DNA of 64,000 nt from Cydia pomonella. Its lineage: Eukaryota; Arthropoda; Insecta; Lepidoptera; Tortricidae. The stretch is taken from the NCBI RefSeq assembly GCF_033807575.1, contig NC_084711.1:1178001-1242000 (forward strand), given 5' to 3'. The notes beneath the pieces were generated by a model. The model searched no databases. It had not been told where the DNA came from and saw nothing but the letters and a program-made list of their open reading frames with translations. This document shows, one piece after another, positions 57,682 to 64,000 of this stretch; the first letter of the stretch is position 1, and each line of letters begins with the position of its first letter. The position numbers and the translations under genes are program-made.

Positions 57682-60600
57682 TCAGTCCTTCTCTTGCTTT
57701 ATACGTTTTGTGGCCAAATCATATTCTTGCTTATAATCATAATACCTGTTGTGTTTCTCTCCTTTATACTTTTCATGCGAATCATATTTATCTTTGTATC
57801 TTCGTTCACTATTCCTCGATGGCTTGTAATCTTTGCAGTTTCTTTTTGAATCTCTAAACTTATCGCTATTTCTATATTCACTTCTATCTTTAGAAGAGCT
57901 TGAATACCTATCTCTGTCATCTCTGTCTCTCTTATAATCATCATATACTTTTCCCCTTTCTGTATATTTGTCTCTTCTTTCCGTAAAACGTTCGTTTCTG
58001 TAATTCTCTTTATATCGAGTTTCACCTCTAGATTTCTCTCTACGATGATTGTCTTTGGATTTCTCTCTCGTTTCGTCTCTGATTTTTTCTCTATGGCGAT
58101 CGTATTCTCTTGAAGAAATTCGTCTTTTTTCCTTCTCCGTGGCATAAGCTTCGTCCGATTCCAAAGGTTCCTTCTTCACTTGTATTTCTCTAAAATCTTT
58201 TGGCCTTTCTGTGTTAGGTTTGTTGATATCAGAGTTGTTTTTGGTTTCAGCACCAAGTGCTTCCGAGTAATGTTCCATCTGTAAAATAAACATTTATTTC
58301 AAAATATTTACACTTATGAGGAACGTTTGACGAACTGTCGCAATTAACACTTTGACCGTCAAAACGTCAACTCTCGCGCGAAGCTACAGCCCAACATAAA
58401 CCTTAGTGTATTCACACATGGTTCACAATGAGCCAACGAACACAAAGGCGTGGTGTTGAAAGGTTTAATTATAATTTAAAAAATAAAAAATATTATAGGA
58501 CATTATTATACAAATTGACTAGTCCCACAGTAAGCTCAATATAGCCTGTGTGGAGAGTGATGTCCTCCCAGACGTATCCGTCGACGGCGACGTCTTCTAC
58601 GCTTCATACCGCGCAGCTCTGTTATATTGCAACGCTGAGTATGTGTAGACAGTACCTGTGTGGCGATAACGCTGCGCAGCTCATCGGAATAATTGCGCGT
58701 TTTGGCTGCTCCGTGGTTCTTAGCTCTTCTACGCTTCATACCGCGCAGCTCTGCTATGATTGCAGCACTACGTATGTGTAGACAGTACCTGTGTGGCGAT
58801 AACGCTGCGCAGCTCATCGGAATAGTTGCACGTATTGGCCGCTCCGCGGTACTTAGCTCTTCTACGCTGCATATATACCGCGCAGCTCTGCTGATTTCAG
58901 CACTAAGTATGTGTAGACAGTACCTGTGTGGCGATGACGCTGCGCAGCTCATCGGAATAGTTGCGCGTTTTAACCGCTCCACGGTACTTAGCTCTTCTCC
59001 GCTTCATATCGCGCAGCTCTGCTATAATCTCGGCGCGGGACTTGGGCTTTGTGTTCCGAGTTTCGCCGTCTCCGCTGCAACAACCACATGAATGTTACAT
59101 TACAACAACATTACATGAATGTTAGACGATTGCGAGGTTATTAAGCAGTGTCCAGACGGGACAATCACGGACACGGCTTTCTTAACCCTTGAACGCCACG
59201 CCTATCGTGTGGTGCGGCATAGTGAACCTTGTCAGAATGCATAAAAGTTGATATTGTGCTGTAGCCACGCGCATAAGTTGACGTTTTTAGCGGCCTGGGC
59301 CTATTTGCATCATCCAGCAGGCACAAAATCATTCTTTTAAAAAAATGGCGTCTTAAGTTATGCCGCGTATTCACATTTGTGGGGGCTATTCTACTAAGTA
59401 AATTTTTGCTTGACTAGGCTCTCATTTGTATGATACTAAAATGACAGTTTTATTACCTATTATTATTATTCGGTTTAAGACAGGCAGCTGATGCTGGTAC
59501 GTCTAAATCAGAGTTCACCACACGATTTCACTGCTTAGATAGTCTGTCAAGATTGTTTTTAAATTGATTCACACTACAAGAGTTCACAAGTTCAGAGGGT
59601 AATTTATTCCAGGCATTTGCTATTCGGTTTGCAATAAAGTTTTTGCTGATATTTGTTTTATGCTTTGTTGTTTATTCGACAATTCGCTGGGATGTTAAAT
59701 AGACAGTTTATATATGCAGATAATACTTAATAATTAAAGCTACCTGGGCAACGCCAGCTCGCTCAAGTCATGGCAGGAGGGTGCTGCGCTCACCACGGCG
59801 TCGTGGAAGGCGCGGCGCTCATCCGCGCTGTAGGTAAGCTGCAGGCGCTCTAGGCTTAGTGGCTCGCTGGGGTCCTTGCTGCCTCCGCCTTTTGTTTTGT
59901 TAAGGAAACTTGCTAATTAGTACACTTAAGTAATTAAAAATAAACATGATTGCATCACATAACAGAATAAGGAGCTGGAAGGGGTAGACCTCGGCGGACT
60001 TTCTCTGATCAAATCGGGGAAATCCTGAAGCAAGGCCAGGCCAAGAGCACCCTAAACCTGCGTGCGTGTATGAGGAATGTTATTAAAGTGAAGGATCGTA
60101 GCAAGTAGAAAGCCTTGGTCTCTGCCTCCCCCTTTGGGAAATAGGTGTGATTGTATGTAATATAACAGAAAGTCAGTCAGTTGTTGCAAAGTTGACAACA
60201 GAAGTAGGTAGTAACTATAAGAAAGCTTATCCTACTTGTTTGTGATACCTTAGAGAAGGTTATTGGTTGACCTCTACTTAGAAATTTGTACTTATCTGTA
60301 CATATTTAACCTTAATCTCTTAAGGATTAATTTGTATATTTGAAAGTAATATAATTATGAATCTCTCCTGCACAAACATATATGTCTCTGTTTGACCCAA
60401 CAGTTGACTGGTAGAAAATGCCTTTTGGCATTAAGTCTGCCATTTGTACATTTTGTTTTGTTAATTCAATAAAGTTTAAATAACTAAATAAACTGGAGGG
60501 ATTTAGAGGAGGCCTTTGCCAGAATGCAAACAGAGTTGCGTGATATAATCTAATAACCAAAGGAAATTAGTTATTATGGTAAAAAAATAATGTATAAGTT

Positions 60601-62039
60601 TAATTTAATTGTCCACAAACTCAGTAATAAAGGCTATTTTATATATTTCCCTTTATGAAATAAATAGGTAAATCATCAATAGGCCAACATCAGACTCAGT
60701 TATGAGAAGTAAATGTTTAAATTCCTTAAGGAGATCAGTAAATAATAATAAGATCAGTAAGTACTTTTTATATTCATTTTATTTATAATATAATTGTTAT
60801 GTTGATAAGCAATATCTAATAAAAGCAACACTGAACTTAAGAAAACACGTACAACTCACGTACAACACACGTAAACACGTACGGAATGGCTACTAGACAA
60901 ATGTTTTTATTCAGTAGAAGACTATTTAGCAAATGTAGCAAATATCTAATTTCCAAGATCCCAATTAGTTATAAAAATGGACATTAATTATTACTCTGAC
61001 TTAATACTATAAAATTGTTTACCTATTGTTTTGACCAAGAAATTTATTTTTGTCTAATATTTTGACATTTATTTTTGTGTATGACATGTTAATTTGTTCT
61101 TGTACTAGTTATTAAGACATATTTTTTTAAATGTATCACCTTATGTAATTTAACTTTGTACTTGCAATAAAATAGACCCAAATATCACGGTTAACTATGA
61201 CTGTTTTAATCAATTTTTAACACCTGTTTGTTGCCATATTTAATGTAAATAAATTAAAATTATCATTAAATGCTTAAGTAATTATAAAGGATACATTCAG
61301 CTTAAATATCAGCAGCTTTAATGTATACTGGAAGATCATCATCAATTAGTAAATGTATAGGAAAACATACACACTAAAAGAATATTTATGGCCCTGCTCA
61401 GTTTACCTTTTTTGAATGTTGGATCAACTTTCGCTGCATATTCAATAATATTTTGAATATCATTTTTACCTGAAAAAATAACAAATATCTTAAGAATATT
61501 TAAACTTGACTCAGACAACATGGATTTTTTTTAAATGTATCTAAAGACGCAAAAAGTACACGAACAACTTTTCTTAAACATATGAAAGTCACCTAATGTA
61601 TCTAAGGGAAAAAAATAATGATCTTACTTAGTGTGACCAAAGTCTTGGCATTGGCATCAAGTGGTTCAGGCAACAACAAGTCTTCTTTGGAGTAACCCAG
61701 GCTTCGCAAATAACATTCCTTTTCATGGGCTTCCATTTTATCAGGTGGAACTCGGTGATTTCTGTCATGTTTACAAGAAATCAATGGTGAAGCCTGTAAA
61801 TAAAAATATATTAAGTCTAACATACTTATACGAGTACTATGAGGTTTAAAAGGTGGCTAATTATTGTTGTATAAACATAAAGCTGTAAATACCTCGATCA
61901 AGTGTTTACGATCCCACTGCAAACTCTGCAGTATCATAGTTGCATCATTATCTACTGTTTGTATGTAGGAACTTAGTTGTAATAGTTCCGTACGGCGCTT
62001 GTTAATGTCAACAACAGACTTGCCTGAATTACACTGCAT
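57682..62039 (-). CDS. SNRNP48: U11/U12 snRNP 48 kDa protein, six exons
   Basis: This is a minor-spliceosome protein that contacts the 5' splice site of U12-type introns within the U11/U12 di-snRNP. Coding exons in order are 61893-62039, 61628-61793, 61407-61469, 59744-59888, 58924-59074 and 57682-58278. All junctions are GT-AG and phase-consistent, giving 422 residues (human protein 339). Exon 2 encodes the CHHC zinc finger C-x5-H-x9-H-x3-C (from CKHDRNH to HEKEC). Exon 4 has LSLERLQLTYSADERRAFHD. Exon 5 has the conserved AEIIAELRDMKRRRAKYRG and TRNYSDELRSVI segments. Exon 6 is a 198-residue tail rich in R, D, K, S and E (RDRDDRDRYSSSSKDRSEYR), longer than in vertebrates. AATAAA overlaps the stop codon (57677-57682). 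Introns hold LINE ends (59970-60150, 60385-60480), a LINE relic (59528-59672) and copies of exon 5. Confidence 0.9.
58560..58923 (-). repeat. tandem partial copies of SNRNP48 exon 5
   Basis: Exon 5 (58924-59074) is followed downstream in the intron by copies with a 134-bp period: 58790-58923, 58656-58789, and a shorter diverged one to about 58560. The first two full copies keep 'gatgagctgcgcagcgt.atcgccacacag' and the same donor (CACACAG|gtactg). Only the original has the acceptor (ttgttgcag). The second full copy still reads IIAELRGMKRRRAKNHG, TRNYSDELRSVIATQ without a stop. The last copy breaks off at 'cgtagaaga' and runs into GC-rich sequence and a SINE tail. Frames of 77-148 codons on both strands here come from this array. 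Confidence 0.85.
59528..59672 (-). mobile_element. LINE ORF2 C-terminal relic in SNRNP48 intron 4
   Basis: The minus frame reads NISKNFIANRIANAWNKLPS, then ELVNSCSVNQFKNNLDRLSK and a stop. This is the 'NRVVNxWNxLPxxVVxxxSVxxFKxxLD' ending of CR1/Jockey-type LINEs. It lies in the same orientation as the host gene. Confidence 0.7.
59970..60150 (+). mobile_element. LINE ORF C-terminal end in SNRNP48 intron 3
   Basis: Relative of 17033-17242 ('cggggaaatcctgaagcaag', 'gcgtgtatgaggaatgttat') with an internal deletion. It is antisense to the host gene. 60385-60480 is another LINE 3' end ('gttgactggtagaaaatgcc', 'ttaagtctgccatttgtaca'). Confidence 0.65.
60490..61406 (-). other. SNRNP48 intron 3, upstream part
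   Basis: AT-rich intron sequence with no gene. On the minus strand it contains GTATCCTTT (61286-61294), an exact match to a U12-type 5' splice-site sequence, about 113 nt downstream of exon 3. No second copy is close by. Confidence 0.5.
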
Positions 62040-62507
62040 TTCATGTTACTTCAATTAATATTTTCGTCAGAAACAGAATAACAAAAATAACTAACAACAA
62101 AGGTGATTTTAGGTTATGTTTACATTTTTAATAATTTTGACAACTGCGACCTAGCATCTTGGATTTTTTGCCAGTGAGGCTGTTCCAGTTATTAGTAAAG
62201 GCGCTTGAAACTTGAAAGGTCAAAGAGTGTCTACATTTCGGATAGTTATTGCAATTTTATTGGCCTTTTTGATGTAAATATTATACATTTACTTAAAACT
62301 AATTGTAATTTCAACATCTTCAATTTTCAGGATAATTTGGCGATAACTATTTTAAAGCGAGTCAAGTATCGATATATAAAGCAGTGAGCAGCAACCTTTA
62401 CTTTAAAAAATATAAACTGTTTGATAGTCTGTGGTACACCATTTGACAGGTCTATCCATTTTCACCGCATGAAGACGTGTGTGGATTTTACTGAATGTGC
62501 ATAGAAA
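62040..62507. promoter_or_regulatory. bidirectional promoter between SNRNP48 and GCN1
   Basis: The 468 bp separate two divergent start codons. The GCN1-proximal part contains the DRE motif TATCGATA (62367-62374), a housekeeping promoter element in flies. It overlaps a TATATAAA box (62373-62380) 128 bp upstream of the GCN1 start. On the SNRNP48 side an out-of-frame ATG (62044) lies 5 nt before the chosen start. Transcription starts are not known. Confidence 0.6.
62469..62504 (+). CDS. upstream open reading frame of GCN1
   Basis: An ATG at 62469 opens 11 codons (MKTCVDFTECA) and ends with TAG at 62502-62504, three bases before the GCN1 start. It is in frame with GCN1 and separated from it only by this stop. 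It lies downstream of the predicted TATA box, so it should be in the 5' leader if that box is used. Whether it is translated is unknown. Confidence 0.45.
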   Translation: MKTCVDFTECA

Positions 62508-63237
62508 ATGGCAGATTCCGAGGTAATTTCAATTTACATGTGCTTATTAATCAAGTAATACAATACTTTAGTCCTTTACCTATAATTTTGTTAACAGGTT
62601 CAAAAGAAATTGAAGGACATATCCTTTAAAATCCAGACCGCAAGTTTGAAGGGTCGACGTGAAGTAGTGAAAGAAATTCAGGATGTATTATCAATAGAAG
62701 GTTTGTGGAAGTAACTTATCACATTCTTGACATCATCAAACACCCTATTTATGAATTACTTTTTCCAAAACATCAAAAAGTATTGACGTTTTAGGTTGTG
62801 GTCGTTGGTGCTTATTGATCTAGTATTCTATTTTTGTAGCTTGTAAGTTGCTACTTAACGCAGTAAATGTCAATAACTTGTTTGCACTAAACTCGCGGAT
62901 GTTGTTATGAAATTGGCAACAAGTGGCTCGAATCATTTTAAAAGTTAAATTGATGTTTGTTTAGCTGTTCAGTTGTATTTTAAAACATTGTGAATTGTTG
63001 AGTACAATTATGTAAATAAAACTAATTTTCTTGGTAATCAGGCATCACAGAGCCAGCAGTTCGCTATGTCTGCCGTGTGCTCATGCTGACACTGCACCGG
63101 TACCGGGATTCCACCTCCCAGTCCTATGTGAAGAGCCTGCTCGCCTACCTGGCTTCTAATCACCGCGAATGGACTCTGAGAAGCTTGCTGCCTGTGCTCC
63201 TCGAGGTCTCGGAACAACTGAGGAATACTGCTTCATC
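62508..63237 (+). CDS. GCN1: GCN1, N-terminal exons (gene continues past the window)
   Basis: GCN1 is a very large HEAT-repeat protein that binds ribosomes and activates the eIF2-alpha kinase GCN2 on amino-acid starvation. Coding exons are 62508-62522 (MADSE), 62598-62700 and 63042-63237. Splice sites are GAG|gtaatt, acag|GTT, GAAG|gtttgt, atcag|GC and CATC|gtaagt, with consistent phases (0, 1, 2). The predicted N-terminus carries VQKKLKDISFKIQTASLKGR and the hallmark LMLTLHRYRDSTSQSYVKSL, matching the start of animal GCN1 (LHRYRD motif). About 100 residues are encoded here out of roughly 2,600 in the family. The next intron holds an RTE LINE in antisense. The start is chosen because it gives the expected short N-terminus and an 'aaaATGG' context. 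Confidence 0.82.
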
Positions 63238-63439
63238 GTAAGTTGTGTAATTATTACTAATGATTCTGAACTGTAGACTTTGCAAACCCCTGACTTCCAA
63301 AAAATTCCTAAAACTGAATAATAATATAATATATAATACAAATATAATATAAGCCTTTTATTCTGACAATTTTTACATTTTCAAGTTTAAATTGTACATT
63401 TCTTATCATATATGTAGTTTGACATCAAATTTACTATTT

Positions 63440-64000
63440 CAGACAACATCGGTTTGGTCTGTTTGCCATTTGGCAGAGGCCTCTTCCATCCCTTTCCATT
63501 TTCTTCTATCTCTCACCAGTCTGGTCCAGTGCCTCCCTGCGAATTATACGATTTGGTCTTCTCGTCTCATTTTTGGTGGTCCATGTTTTATTTTTCAATT
63601 TTTTAGAAACCACCATATAATTCTCTTACTCCATTTCTCTTTGCCTTAGATCATATGTCCTGTCCACCTCCATTTGAGTGTTTTAACTTTAATTGTTACA
63701 TCTTCCACACGTGTTTTGGATCTAATAATTCTAATAAACCTGTTTCTTATTCTATCTTTCAGTTTAACTCCAATCATGCTCCTTTCCATGGACCTTTGAC
63801 ATACTTGCAGTTTGTTTAAGTTGCTCTTAGTTAGAGTCGCAAGTTTGGCTGCCGTAGGTTAAGACTGGTAAAATGCATGTATTAAACAACTTCCTCTTTG
63901 TAGCTACACTAATTTCTTTGTTCTTCATAACTTCCCTCATTGACCAGTACTGTTTCCATGTGTTAATTGTTCTTCTAGCAATCTCTTTCTCCATCTGGTT
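63440..64000 (-). mobile_element. RTE-clade LINE reverse transcriptase relic in GCN1 intron 3
   Basis: The minus strand reads EIARRTINTWKQYWSMREVM, then KRKLFNTCILPVLTYGSQTC (the P-V-(L/M)-T-YG motif), then after a stop and frame change RSMERSMIGVKLKDRIRNRF and LKWRWTGHMI. It ends with RRKWKGMEEASAKWQTDQT. This is the C-terminal half of an RTE-type ORF, broken by several stops and shifts. It extends past the right edge. The 85-codon plus frame at 63392-63649 is a shadow. Confidence 0.8.

Noticed and set aside
57699..58145. 148-codon minus-strand frame
   Set aside because: It is a shifted frame across the R/D/K-rich last exon of SNRNP48. The 57682-58278 frame is the one that joins in phase to exon 5 and matches the family.
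58536..59091. Frames of 77-148 codons on both strands
   Set aside because: They arise from the 134-bp exon-5 array. Tandem repeats with a non-multiple-of-three period give long chance frames.

Overview
The window looks like nuclear DNA from an insect, most probably a moth or butterfly. The evidence is an AT-rich background, spliced genes with GT-AG introns, and a very dense mix of short foldback (MITE) elements, tRNA-derived SINEs, Helitrons and 5'-truncated non-LTR retrotransposon ends of the kind typical of lepidopteran genomes. The species cannot be told from the sequence. There are no bacterial-style operons, no CRISPR array and no rRNA. Most short open frames in the first 57 kb are chance frames or pass through repeats.

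Region 1 to about 56.9 kb is gene-poor. It holds more than 60 recognisable repeat copies. The most complete are: a 429-bp hAT-type element with an 8-bp target duplication (1279-1707); a TTAA-flanked piggyBac-like MITE (6329-6761); a TAA-flanked PIF/Harbinger-like MITE (19197-19421); a TA-flanked MITE (22744-22888); a 2.65-kb Helitron with both ends intact (25361-28010, minus); a short Helitron-like element carrying a tRNA-Ser-like sequence (about 40018-40460); and a 2.06-kb hAT element with an 8-bp duplication (40561-42624), whose unoccupied sister site survives 1 kb away. Two weak signs of host transcription units are a candidate 59-nt coding exon (37966-38024, plus) and a candidate non-coding first exon with promoter (49496-49697, minus).

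Region 56.9-64 kb is the genic part. A young, 5'-truncated R1-clade LINE (56943-57620) with a perfect 17-bp target duplication lies just beyond the 3' end of a six-exon minus-strand gene. That gene encodes the U11/U12 minor-spliceosome protein SNRNP48 (57682-62039). Its fifth exon has been copied about three more times, in a 134-bp tandem array that runs into the next intron. Head to head with it, across 468 bp containing a DRE motif and a TATA box, starts the plus-strand gene for GCN1, the ribosome-associated activator of the eIF2-alpha kinase GCN2. Its first three coding exons (62508-63237) lie in the window and the gene runs off the right edge.

The most unusual structure is in the Helitron. 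Upstream of its truncated replicase/helicase frame is an 80-bp tandem array packed with perfect heat-shock-element motifs. This is followed by 2.4 copies of a 182-bp unit, each with an HSE core and a TATATAAA box; the two outer copies also have a TCAGTT initiator exactly 31 bp downstream of the TATA box. It reads like an acquired and amplified heat-shock promoter on a mobile element.
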